A stretch of 64,000 nt of DNA from Drosophila miranda. Taxonomy: Eukaryota > Arthropoda > Insecta > Diptera > Drosophilidae. Made by a program: the position numbers and the translations under genes. The stretch spans positions 6,200,001-6,264,000 of the forward strand of contig NC_046675.1 in NCBI RefSeq assembly GCF_003369915.1, read 5' to 3'. Numbering within the stretch: the first letter of the stretch is position 1; every line of letters begins with the position of its first letter. This document shows, piece by piece, positions 26,624 through 38,721 of the stretch. The notes under the pieces are model-generated. The model had not been told where the DNA came from. It saw nothing but the letters and a program-made list of their open reading frames with translations, and searched no databases.

Positions 26624-29600
26624 TAGAAACAATGACACGCCCATTTCTGTCATTGCCATACCGTTATATAAGCTTGAATTGTCGTACAAGAATATTTCTT
26701 TTCAACTTATTTACATAATATCTCCAGTCATTAACTTTGAACCAAAGAAAACCAAACCAAAAACCGAAAAAAAGAAAGAAATTTTTAAAAATTATTTACC
26801 AAATTAATATGCATTCCAACAAACTTTCGTTTTCCATTATGTTCTATAACTACTATTCCACATTGTAAGAAAGCAGGCTACCCTTCTACCCACTAGATAT
26901 TATCAAATATTACGTATACGCAGCGTTGAGTGTTCAAGCCAGAAAGTCGCTCGATTTGAAACGCCCAATTGGCCAAAGCAAAAAGGTAAGATCTGGTCGG
27001 TAAGGAGTGACTTTCTGGCTGTAAATACAACAATATAGAACATGCCTGCAGAATTTGCCCTATTGTTTTTTTTTTTTTTTTTTTTTTTTCCTGTTCGAAC
27101 TTGTATAATTCTGCATAGTAAGTACTAGACTAGTAGCTGAAAACAGACCAGCCGAATAGCTAAAGAAATGAACAATTTTTTGAGTAAATTCCGTTTTTAT
27201 TTGGCACGCATACAAAGTATAAAAGAAAACCTACTAAAGACTAGATTCTAGAGTTCCACACTTACCTTTGTACCATCACCCCATACCACACACACAAACA
27301 CACACACTACCACCAGCCACATAATTCACCCAACCCGAAAAACCAAAAAACCAATCCAAAATCAATCCAAAATCAAATCGCAGTACCAATGGAATACAAA
27401 TTTTTCATAGCAAATCAAAATTTTCTTTTGTTTTGTGTGAACTTTTAAACAATTGCAGCTAAATGATTTTGAAATTCGGAAAGGCAAAAAGATTGGTGTT
27501 ACGATATCATTTAACAATCACCGGCTATTTGTCGGCAATATACCTAAGAATAGAGATCGCGACGAATTAATTGAGGAATTTTCTAAACATGCACGTAAGT
27601 GATCCAAAAACCAAAAACCAGCAACCAAAACCAACCACAAACAAAGCAAAAGACCCAAAAAAATAATAAAATATAATATAATACCTAGACCCTATAGCCC
27701 CCGCCCAGACCCTAGACCATAGACCAGTCCAGCACATTCCCCCCCACCCCCAATTGGCTCTCCCGGAATTGGCCGAAAACAAATAAATATATATATATAA
27801 ATATAATCTAATCAATGTTTTTAGGGGCGATACTTGCAGAATGTGAAAAGAGCATGGAAGCCTGTTTATGCCAAGTATCAATTGGATTTTTGTTTTGCAA
27901 TTTTCGCTTTTAAAACGCTTAAAACAACTCAAATTTGATAACAAAATTTATGATACACTCACAAAAAAAAAAAAATAAAAATAAATCCCAAAACACGAAC
28001 AGCATCCTAACCAGAGACCAGAATCCAAGGCAGGGCCTCAATGGAAGCCCCGTCTTGGGGTCGATTGATTTTAATCTATTACTCTCTCTCTCTCTCTGTC
28101 ATTCTCTATACTCTCTCACTCATTCTCTCTAACTTTAAGCGCTGTTAGTAAATACAACAAAAAATTAATTGTTTTTTTTATAATTTATAGCCTCATTTTT
28201 CCAATTATTAAATGTGCCCAATTTGTTGACATTGAAAACCTGTAGCTAAACAATTCGCCAAAAAAAGAAAACAAACAAAAAAACCAAAAAAATAAAAAAG
28301 AAAAACATTTTGAATATTTTTGAAAAAGGGACAAACCTAGTTTTTGTTTTAGTGCAGACTTATATACGATTATATCATATACTACTATAATATAGATAAC
28401 AAAACGGCGCACACCGAAACCGATCCCGCCCCAAAACCAAAACCAATACCAAAATAAGAAAAAAGCAATTCGTTTACCTAAATCGATATGTTCTGGCCTA
28501 TTCACGTTGAATATATATATATATACTACTTAATGACTGGAGACAACAAGCCTTTAAAAAAGAAAACTCATTTTACTCTATGTTTCTCTAAGTGTAACTA
28601 TCTATCTCTCACATAAGCGCCACTACCCGAGCAAAATTGAACAACCCAACGAATCAAATCGATATTGAAACTACTCGAAAACCAAATTCAAAAACTCTGC
28701 CCATATTTTGTTGTTTCGTTCGTCTATCGATCTCTTTTTGTATCTCAGTGTACACAGTTCTCTCTCTAACTCTATCTCTCTCTCTCTCTATCTTACTCTG
28801 TCTAACTCTGGCTATGTTTGTGTATAGTTTATACCCATTATTGTTTCCATTACTAAGAAAAGAAAAGAAACCAACCCCCCAGCTCAATATGTGCTCTACT
28901 CGTACTCGTATTCGTACTTCGTGTTGTGTTTTTTTTTTTGTTATACATCGATCGTATTCTTTTTCGTTTAGTTTTTGTTGCCACATGTACTATATATATA
29001 CAAAAATCAAAAACAACAACCAAATAGCAATACCAGAGGTTTTTTTAAGTGTTTTTTCTAAGTGTGTGTTTCGTTTTACAAAATACTCTACATAACCTTC
29101 TATCCGTTACGTTACGTTACTCAATGTTATACCACCCCCCCGTACCCCCCGCTCTCTCTCTCTCTCTCTCTCTCTCTCAGTAAAACTTTGTCTCCGATCC
29201 TTGCATTACCCGTTACACACGAAAATGTTACTAGCTTAGCCGCATTCTCTCTCAATTATTCAAAAATATTTCAAAAAGTTTAAGCAAAAGCAAATGAAGC
29301 AATTGTTGGCATTGGTTTTCAAAATCAAAAAAAAAAAAACACACACACACTATATATATATCGGAAAGATTCATTATTTTACATAACAATGATAGCCCGA
29401 TGGATGGATGATGCTTGTCATGTAAAATTTTGTGCATTTCTCTTTAAATATTCCATATATGTATTTCTTATAACTACTCTCTCTATCACACACACACACA
29501 CACACACGCCAAAATACAAATACTTTTTTGTTGTATTTCTTACGTTGTTTTCTATTTTTACAATATGCAACCAACTAATCATAAAATTGCATTCGAATTG

Positions 29601-32600
29601 ATAACGCAATTTCAATAGCAACGTACTTAAATGACATTTTTCTTTATATTTATAAATAAATCTGAACCCGAATCTGAACCTATAGCTGGCCTTTACGAGG
29701 TAATCATATACAGTTCACCAGACGATAAGAAAAAGAATCGCGGCTTCTGCTTTCTCGAATACGAGTCACACAAGGCGGCATCTTTGGCCAAACGAAGACT
29801 TGGCACTGGTAGGATTAAGGTGAGTCCACGCCCCCCCCCATACCCTATCATAACTATCCCTAACACATGGTTTTTCTTTCGCAGGTATGGGGATGTGATA
29901 TAATAGTCGACTGGGCCGATCCACAGGAGGAGCCAGATGAGCAAACAATGTCTAAGGTTAAAGTTCTTTATGTGCGTAATCTAACCCAGGACGTCACAGA
30001 GGAAAAACTAAAGGTTTGTACTCCAAGGAGAATGGAACACACTGATTAACTTTGTATTTCTATGTCTAGGAACAATTTGAGCAATATGGCAAAGTAGAAC
30101 GCGTTAAGAAAATTAAAGACTATGCCTTTATACACTTTGAGGATCGTGATAGCGCCGTCGAAGCTATGCGTGGCCTTAATGGCAAGGAGATCGGCGCCTC
30201 GAATATCGAGGTAGGTGCCAAACCCCTACGAAAGTCTCCAAATAAACTCTAATCCTTCGACTGTTTAGGTCTCACTCGCCAAACCGCCTTCAGACAAAAA
30301 GAAAAAGGAGGAAATTCTGCGCGCCCGTGAACGTCGCATGATGCAAATGATGCAGGCACGTCCCGGCCTTGTGGGGTATGTAATTCCAGCCTAAATATTT
30401 ACACGATCCTTGGCTAGCACAACAACAATCTACAAACAAAATAAACCCTGGCGCAAAATTCCAAATCACAAAAAAACAAATGCAAAAATCCTGCATTCCA
30501 TTCGTTTCGTTAAGAACCCAAATTGATCTTAATTTCTGTTTGCTTTTCAAGTCGCCTGCCACTAGCTTAACCAGAGCTTGAATTAATTTATTTTTTCTAC
30601 TTTATATTTTCTTTCGTTGCCGCAAACTTCCGTCACACAAACGACAAACCACAAACATTGCCAATTTATACTCAATCCCATCTTTCGATCATGTGGGATA
30701 ATCCTTGTAAAGATTTGAAACATTGTCTCCATACAGAAATCTGTCGCCGACACATCCCAGCATGATGTCCTTGACGCCCATGCGCCTGCCAGGTGCGCGC
30801 ATGCCGCTCCGTACGCCGATACCTCGCGAATACGGTAAGTTTGGCAAATTGGCCAAGTGAATCCATCAGATACATTCTAGATGTCTGTATGTACATGCAT
30901 ATACATATATATGTGCTCGAACCATCGCTGCCATCTGCCAGACGATGATGATGGTAGATGAGAAAGCGAAGGCCGCAAGCGCCTTCCTTTGGGACAACAA
31001 AAAAAAAAAAAAGAAGAAAAAAAATACTTTATAACTTTTGTTAATTTATGTTTAGTTTTCGTAGTCAGTTAGCCAAGTTGTTAGGCACACACAAACACAT
31101 ATACTAACACTCTCACACATGTAAACACATACACACACACATATATATGGCGTATATCAAGCTACTGCCCCCCCCAAAAAAAAAACCCGGTACTTATTTG
31201 ATAGGTTTGTGTTCTAGTTCTAGTTGAAAGAGTCTAACCAAAGCCGTAAGCAAAACACTAATCCGGTCTGCAGTTGTTTAAGTCTTAAGTTATACGATAT
31301 TGTATCATGTCCACCATTGAGATCGCAACGTTTTGTTCTTATATTGTTTAAACTTCTTGATTATTGTTTCTGTTTCTGTCTCGCCTCATCATTTTAGTTA
31401 GTTCTTTAAGGTTAACCAAATGTGCGCTCAAACCCACTAACAAATGTACGCTCGTCCCCCCCAGCCCCGCCCCCTAACCACCACACATACACACACCATA
31501 CACACCACACACACACACACAGATACCTAGAGCCCTTAAAGTCACGCTTAGCACTGCCCCCAGACGTACTCTCCAGCTAGATTGAGTCTACTAACCCATA
31601 ACGATCCAGATCGAGATCGAGATCGAAACATTGGCAAACCAATTGAAACATAACCTCACTTTAACCTGAACATAACCTCACTTATCACTTCTCAATTGTT
31701 TATATTTTCTGTTTCCGTTGTTTCATTGTACTAATCGTAAATGTTGTTGGTTTTTCCTTATTCTATATTCGCATTTGCAAGTTATGTGTCGATATCGCTC
31801 TGTCTCTCTCTTGTTTTTTGTTTTTTGTTTATTTGCATGTTCGTTTTTGAGTTCCATTTTCGATGTTGTCGATTCTTTATAGTTTTTGTTTTCTCCTACC
31901 GTCCTCCTGCTCCTCTGAACCTCTCTCTCTCTCTCGCTCTCTGTGTCGCAGCCAAAGTGCAAAGCAAACAACTACAACTACAACATTACCTACTCTCATA
32001 ACCGAAACGGAAACCCAAACCGAAACCCATTAAAACCCATAGAACATTAGCCATTAAACCTTAAACGTTGTTCATAGTTGTTTATGATAATTAAATGTTG
32101 CAATTGTGTTCTCTGTGTAGCGAATGTTAAGCACCCTGTATACTGTTTGATGTTATATCACCGGTAAGTAATCCTCAAGTCTCATCTACTTAAGCCATAC
32201 CGACCCCCCCCCTCGACCACACACACGACCCAGCCACAGATCCCACATCCCGAATCACACACCTCCTTTGCGTTACAGTACGCGCCCAATTCGTGCAACA
32301 TTGGCTAAGGTGAAACAATTGGCAGCCTAGGACTAGGTCTCTCAGCTATAACCCACCCTGCCCCCTCAACTAAGGGCCGCATCATCACTAACCTACCTTA
32401 TCCCACCTTATCCTGCCTAACCCAACCCCTTCAAATGGCCTGCACAACATTATTTAGAGGTCGACTATTTTGGGTACCCGGAATACCGTCCTGGTCTGGC
32501 CACCAACGAGTTATATTACGACGATCTATACCGCACCTACGAAGGTGATTTCCATTACTATAACTATCCGAATGCCACCAACGATGGCAGCAGCGGCGGC

Positions 32601-35600
32601 GGCGGCGGCACCAGTCTCGGCGGCGGAGGCGGAGTCGGAGTCGGAGGCGGATCCGGAATGGCTGGGGCCACATCAAGTGCCGCACAGCATTCGTCGAAAG
32701 CCCAAGAAAATGGCTCGAACTCGTCGGCCGTTATGGTGCGTTATAAATAGATCTTTTTTTTTTTTGGCTACTCCCGAATCGGACAACAATCAGAGAAAAA
32801 CAACAACAACACGCACACAGAAACACACGAGAATTGTAGAACATATTTGTGAATATATATTGTATATTTGATTTTATTCTGATTAGATCCTTCAGTTCTA
32901 AAGAGTTGCCGCCCCAAACGTAGTTATTTTGTGTATATATTTTGTTGGTTTTATAAACGCTTTTTGTTTTTGCTTAACGGATGCTTTAATTTCCCAAAAT
33001 TATATTTTCTTCATTTCGTTTTACAAAAAGTCAAAATTTGCACGTTACATGCTGCTGCATCCAAAATACAAAAAAGCCACGCCCACACTCACACAGAAAC
33101 ACACCCACACACAGACACACACACAAACAAGTGCACGCCCATTGCTGGAAGGAGTACACATATACATCCATACATATTCGCTGCCTGTTTCGAGAGAATC
33201 GAGAGAACCGCTTCGCCACGCCGCCCATTGAAAAAATGCAAACAATTAACAATTTGTGCTTTATTATTTTGCTTTAATCTTATGCTTTGCTTGTATGCCC
33301 TTAATTGCACCACCCATTGACCCGGCAGGCCCAAATACCCATTAATTATAATTTGATGAGCTGAACACAGCGTGCTCCCCATATAATTTTAATTTTAATT
33401 CGTGTTTAAGTGAAGCGCTTTTTAGTTTTAAAATATGATTGCCCTAAATATATATTGTTATTATTATGCCAGTGCTTTAATAAACCATTAACCGCATACG
33501 CTTATTGTAAAATCTAGTTTATAATTTTTAAACAAATTTATAAACTTGGTAAAGTTATTTTTTTTTTTAATATTTTTTCGTTGAATATTGTGTCAATCGC
33601 AAGAGGAAAATACTTTTGTTGCCTGGACATGCGAGTAGACGTGTCATATCCGTTGTTATAAGTATATTATAATATCCGATTGAAGCAAGACAAAGACTAG
33701 CTAAAAGATACAGATACAGATACAGATACAAATACTGAGAGAAGCAAATACATTTTAGTTAATTATTGAACATCCGCAGACGTATCTCTCTATATCAATA
33801 TACACATATATCTTATATGCATACATTACATCGTGTATGTACAATCAAACAAAAAACAGTTTACACCAAGAATCTAACGCGTTTATTTCGATTTTTTCTT
33901 TTCTTTTCTTTCTTTTTATGTGTTCTTGTTATATATATATATATATACTTATCTATATACAAACAATTCATTTGTTTTTCGGTACAATATGACAAAACAA
34001 AAAAAAACAAAAAATCTTGAAAAATTATATATATGTTCGTCAAAAACAAAACAAATTACCAAAACCAAAAACCAAAAAAAAAAAATGCCCACACTAAAAT
34101 TACGAATTCTATATCTCTGCCATTTACCTAAATCAAAAACCAACCAACGACCAAATCAAAAATCAAAAACCAAAAACCAAACCAAAAAAAAAACACCATC
34201 GATTACCTTTCTTTTTCGAAAACCAAAACCGTTTTTCTGACCCTCCCCTCCCCCAAAATCCTCCCAACCTCCACCACAAAACCAAATTCGAAATTCTCTC
34301 ATCGATTCGACTGCCGAAAATTTCCAAACCAATATCCAAAATTCCAATACCCCAAAAACTCCAAAAATGTATTTTCATCTTGCTTACTTTCATTTGATTT
34401 GAAATGACCAAAATTTGACAATTCTCTTGGCGATCCATATATATACAAACACAATTTCAATTATTTATATAATGCAAAAAAAAAAATATCAATACGATTC
34501 GAACCAAAACTCTAAAAACCAAAACGAAAATGAACGAAACGTTAACTCGAAATCCAAAATCAAATCAACAACCGACCAACAACGAATGATGGATAATGAT
34601 GGATAATGGAACCGAATCTGGAATCGCTATATGAATCCACCCAAACACGAACACACGCACACCCACACACACACACACACGCATACAAACACTCAACCCA
34701 CACACACACACACACTTAAACCCTCACAAATGCCACGCTCATGCATGATATGATGACGATGACGACGATGATGATGATGCCATGTGTGGATTGTGTTGAT
34801 GATGATGGCCATATAATAGGGGGCTGGTCGTGGGCATGGAACCACAGTGCAGCGTGGCAAAGCCGTTGGCCAGCGTGGCAGCATCAGTCGTCGGGGGGCC
34901 CAAACAGTGCCACAGGCGGCGGGACCGGCAGCGGCGGCGGCGGCGGTGGGACAGGCGGCGGCGGTAGCTCAGCGGGGGGCCACCGGTCAGGGGGCGCCGG
35001 CAGCAACCGGGGGGGTCCGTGGGGTGGCACAAACGCGTCACAACGCTCGTGGCACCCAGCACGTCAAGCCGCTACAAAATTTACCAGGTGAGCTCAACAA
35101 ACAAACAAACCAAAAACCAAAACCAAAAAATAAGTACAACAAAAATATAACATAAATCAAAAATACTACAGAGATAAAAAACACAACCACAATCAACCAA
35201 CCAACAAAAAACCAATCGAAACTATCAAAACGAATGAACTTAAAGCTAAATCTCCCAACAACCTACGTCGAAAGAAAACTGCAAAGACAATCCAACTACA
35301 GCAACAACCCAGAAAGAAGTAAATTGCAAATGTCAAATTCATATAAATTAATAAGTAAAGCCAAGTAAACTGTAAAAAAACCCCCGCATACACCCACAAA
35401 CCCACACATCCACAACCCACACCACACACACACACATACACTCTCTCTCGCTGATCCATAAGGCGCACAAGAACCGAAACGAAACGAAACGAAACCCATC
35501 GAGAGATACGACCTATCCAGAAAACCGAACTTCTCCCCGACAACCAGCAAAAGAAGGCCCCCCTCAATGTCGTGTGTCTCTGCCCCCAACCCAGAAGCCC

Positions 35601-38600
35601 CCAACAACCCCAAACCCCAACAACCCCTCCTACTTTAACCTCGATGTTGTGTTGTGTTCTCTTTTTTCTATATTTCTATAATCACGAATTATACAGTTTT
35701 CTTTCGTTGTTTCTTGTGTTCACTGTAGTTGTGCTTTTGCTGCTTACGAATTTTCTTGGTGTGCTTTCCATATATACATACATATATTTCCATATAATTA
35801 TGGGGTTTTTCATTTCTTTTGTGTCGGCGCTGAAATGTATGCTACGATTTTTTGATGCATGCCCTCTCGTGACTGCTGTCTCTTTTTTCCTTACTTTCTT
35901 CGAACTGTAAGCAGCAATAAACACACACACACTTACACTTACACTTACACACACACACACACACGCAATACCTATGTACCATTATAACAAATTATATGAT
36001 TGTTTTAATTGCATATTGATACGGATATGTGGCTAACAATGAGCAGTGTCTTCTGTGTAAACGTTTATGAATCGATTAGTATATCTCACACACACATACA
36101 GACACACACACACACAGACAGACACCAATATCCATTCGCACAAGATTGTTGTCACTTTACTAACTATAAAAAAAGTACCAGCAAGTACATGGAGGAGTGT
36201 CTGCCCTGTTTTTGTCTCTAATCGCCCTCCCCCCACCCATCCTTCATAGCAGACATAGAAGAGAGTAAGAGCCCCATAGCCCCTAAGAGAAATCATCCAA
36301 AATTTTGACGTACGTGTATATAATTTTTGTTGTTTTTTTTTGTGTCCCGCGTTAATCTGTTGGTAAAAAAAAAAAAAAAATTTGTTGATTGCCAGGCCAT
36401 AAATAATATACTTATACACACGAAACGCGCGTCAAGATTGACTTACAGATCGATTGCGATTGCACAAATCTTATATAAATAAATATATAATTTATACTCT
36501 AGCCCATTAAATTAACCATATACATATATACATATATATTATTTGTATGTGCATTTCTGTATATCGAGAGTCGAGAGTCTTGTTAATTAATTACCCATCA
36601 TGCTTTGCTAACCCGAGCCACACAAAGCCAAAGGATGTGAATAAAAATCAAATAATAATAGTATTAGTAACCTACATAAGCCCATAAATAAAATACATAT
36701 ATGTGTAATATAATCAACCCCCCTATAATCCAAGCCCAAAACATATTCCCCCACAGGGTGCGAATCAACTGGAAATAGTTTTGTTTGATTTGTACCACAC
36801 CTTTACATACAGATACTAATCGATTCGTGTATTATGTTCACACACACACACACACACACAGACTCCAAACCTTCTTATAATTTGTTATCAATGGAGCAAC
36901 GAACCCCCAACCCACCGGATTCCTGGCACGCTTTTGTATCTGCATCCGCAGCAAAAGCGTGACTCCCCCACACACACACACACTCACCTGCTTCGTACAC
37001 TTTGTGGCTGTATTTGTAGATACAGATCGTTTGATTTATATTTAGAATGCTTCACACAACCACACTCTTACATGCGCTTTGTTTCTGACACACACACACA
37101 CATCGTAAAGAAAAAAAAAAAAAAAAAAACTAAATCTGTTTCTAGCTGGAGCCACTCGCAAGACGTCCATGGAGGGCAACTAAGCGTAGCGCCTCGTCGA
37201 GCCCCTCGGCCAGCGGCGAAAGTCGCCCGCTTGTCAAGAAGCCAAAGAAACGAGATAGCTCCCACAGTAGGAAAAGCAAGCATTCACACAAGCATTCCAA
37301 AAAGCATAGCTCCAAACACAAGACATCTCGGTCCGAAAAGAAATCAAGAACCTGGTCCCCCTAAATACAAGTATTCAAGTCTCATTGCCAAGTAATGTTT
37401 CAAGTGCTATGCAGCCAACCCGAACACACAACACAAAAAAACCCAAAGACACACTCTTCTCACACTTGACACTATGCATTAGTAAACAAAATCTACGTAT
37501 TCTTTGTAATCATTCAATTGAAAACGATAATACCAGATGAGTAATCGTCGGTTGTGGGGCATCGTTTTCAATAATCAAGAAACACCGGGACCAAACACAC
37601 CAGTCAAACAGCTTCAGTTCAGATCAGCTCAGCTCAGCTCAAGAAAACCCAACTCAAGAAAAGGAGCGGCGACATTCCAAAATTCCAAATCTCCCCCCAA
37701 TGGACAAGTGAAGAAGAATCTTAGCTTCAATCAAGCACACAGACAGCCCAGACAGCCCAGAGTCAGCGCTCGATACAGGAATCGATCGATAAAAACGATC
37801 GGTCGATTCCTTGTCACTAACATTTTTTTAATTAATGTTTAATGTTTTTCCGGCGATAATAACGTGTGCTATGTTTTACACACTGAGAAACAAATTCGTA
37901 ATAATTGTAATTCACACAAGCACACACACACACACCAAAGCAAACACACCCACACACACACACACATGATAACACCCTTAATATCCCACATCTAATTCAT
38001 TTTGTGTAAAACAAGACCACGTTATACGTATACGTTTTGTAAATGTATCATATACCATACCCCAAAACGTTATGTCGAATTAACACCAATTCATGATTTT
38101 TGATGTGTAAAGAAACAACCCCCCAATAATGCAAATGGGAAATATTAAATGAGCAATGATAAAAAAAAACCACCTGTTTGTCTTTAACATTTTATTGAAC
38201 CACCACAAAGCCCCTTTGAAAAAAACAGACTGAAAAAAAAATGCAACAAATTGTGCAAAAAAAAAAAGAAAAAAAAATGAAATACATCAAGAAAACCTCA
38301 TTTAAACCATAGCCCAGCTAAAACTTGAACTTTATCAACAACAAAATCAAAAAAAAGAAAATAATAGAAACCACCTTGAACCATTTTTGTATTAACAATA
38401 TTTTTAACTCTCTTTCTCTTTTTTTTCTTTCGAAAAACACCTTCAACCACACCCACACGCACACACAAAACACACACAACAACAACAACCAACAACAACC
38501 AACAACAAAATGCTGTCCTCGAACCTATGAACCTACCCACTGCAGTAGTCGGTAAACGTAAGTTCGATGGAGGTCACCAAAATCCGGCAGATGTTAAGCG

Positions 38601-38721
38601 ACGTTACCCGAGCGGTTTAATAGGAAATGGCGGCAGTTGGGGCAGTTTACCGCTACCACAGCAACCTTTAGGCACAAATGGTGAACAGTGGTACATGGAT
38701 ACGTTTTCGGCATGGAGTTAG
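22115..38721 (+). CDS. Syp: Syncrip (hnRNP Q/R-type) RNA-binding protein
   Basis: Binds mRNA through three RRMs and, in flies, acts in mRNA localisation, translation and neural/neuromuscular development (family knowledge). Exons: 22115-22226, 23873-23991, 24054-24375, 24437-24678, then 26002-26137 or 27459-27594, 29686-29819, 29885-30013, 30070-30210, 30269-30375, 30737-30834, 32458-32735, 34820-35087, 38546-38721. All junction phases agree. From the second ATG (23875) the protein is 715 residues; the first exon adds a 37-residue Ala/Ser-rich extension plus a junction Lys. The acidic N-terminal hnRNPQ/R unit covers about 20-100. RRM1 (from CEVFCGKIP, about 167-245), RRM2 ([16 protein letters not shown]; about 255-330) and RRM3 (VLYVRNL, DYAFIHF; about 343-415) follow. 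Then come a YGYP-type Tyr-rich segment, an Arg/Gly/Ala-rich exon and the conserved VGKRK...W end. Several introns have in-frame read-through stops, implying multiple C-termini. Confidence 0.93.
23310..23652 (+). promoter_or_regulatory. Candidate proximal Syp promoter and leader
   Basis: A CT-rich block is followed by about 130 bp of leader-like sequence that ends in TTCAAG/gtaaat after 23652. This would splice over a 220-bp intron to the exon at 23873, whose ATG (23875) lies almost at its 5' end. Such an isoform would begin at MAEGNGELL, the start used in most Syncrip annotations I know. Confidence 0.35.
26002..26137 (+). CDS. Syp: Syp alternative RRM1/RRM2 exon, version A
   Basis: 136 nt, entered in phase 0 and left in phase 1. 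It encodes the last strand of RRM1 ([17 protein letters not shown]) and the start of RRM2 ([19 protein letters not shown]). Acceptor ccaccatttag and donor ACAG/gtaaat. Joined to 29686 it reads KLTAGLYEV. It pairs with version B at 27459-27594 as a mutually exclusive choice. Confidence 0.9.
26877..26985 (+). CDS. Possible unannotated Syp cassette exon
   Basis: An exon-like segment between the two alternative RRM exons, with donor AAAAAG/gtaaga after 26985 and two possible acceptors. From acceptor ctacccactag (exon 26897-26985, 89 nt) it takes phase 1 and leaves in phase 0, reading [13 protein letters not shown] and onward without stop. That bridges version A to version B in frame. From acceptor aaagcag (26877-26985, 109 nt) it takes phase 0 and leaves in phase 1, so it could replace A or B, but its translation does not resemble an RRM. 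An 89-nt open frame is not improbable by chance, so the evidence rests on the splice sites and phases. Confidence 0.3.
27067..27089. repeat. Poly(T) tract in the Syp intron
   Basis: An uninterrupted run of about 23 T between the candidate cassette exon and version B of the alternative RRM exon. It is long enough to be length-polymorphic and could bind U-tract proteins in the pre-mRNA. Confidence 0.85.
27459..27594 (+). CDS. Syp: Syp alternative RRM1/RRM2 exon, version B
   Basis: 136 nt, the same length and phases as version A. It encodes [17 protein letters not shown] and [19 protein letters not shown]. Acceptor aacaattgcag and donor GCAC/gtaagt. Joined to 29686 it reads KHAPGLYEV. It shares the RNP2 motif with A but differs at roughly half of the other residues. 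Direct splicing of A to B would read GCT AAA TGA, an immediate stop, which enforces exclusive use. Confidence 0.88.
37146..37364 (+). CDS. Syp: Syp alternative last exon, basic Lys/His/Ser tail
   Basis: After acceptor ctgtttctag, phase 0 entry (as from the exon ending at 32735) gives a 72-residue open frame to TAA at 37364. It starts LEPLARRPW and becomes strongly basic with [14 protein letters not shown] and [11 protein letters not shown], like nuclear SR-related tails. Phase 1 entry (as from 35087) instead gives a 12-residue end with stop at 37183. The composition of the long frame makes it the more likely coding use. It would replace the Arg/Gly/Ala-rich exon and the conserved final exon. 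Confidence 0.5.
   Translation: MEPLARRPWRATKRSASSSPSASGESRPLVKKPKKRDSSHSRKSKHSHKHSKKHSSKHKTSRSEKKSRTWSP
38546..38721 (+). CDS. Syp: Syp conserved last coding exon
   Basis: Encodes [19 protein letters not shown] and on to DTFSAWS and the TAG at 38721. Vertebrate SYNCRIP/hnRNP R end in a related K-R-K, D-x-K-R-R, F-x-x-x-W arrangement, so this end is ancient. The acceptor is tgCAGTAG, a tandem NAGNAG site: both cuts keep phase 1 and differ by one Val. CAA repeats begin directly after the stop. Confidence 0.88.

Noticed and set aside
34741..35091. Gly/Ser-rich frame starting [13 protein letters not shown] over the Syp exon
   Set aside because: It overlaps the 34820-35087 Syp exon in another frame. 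The Syp frame fits the flanking phases and the family sequence.
36396..36406. A terminal Syp exon giving only Gly-His-Lys and a stop
   Set aside because: The acceptor follows a poly(A) run and is weak, and the three-residue product has no independent support.
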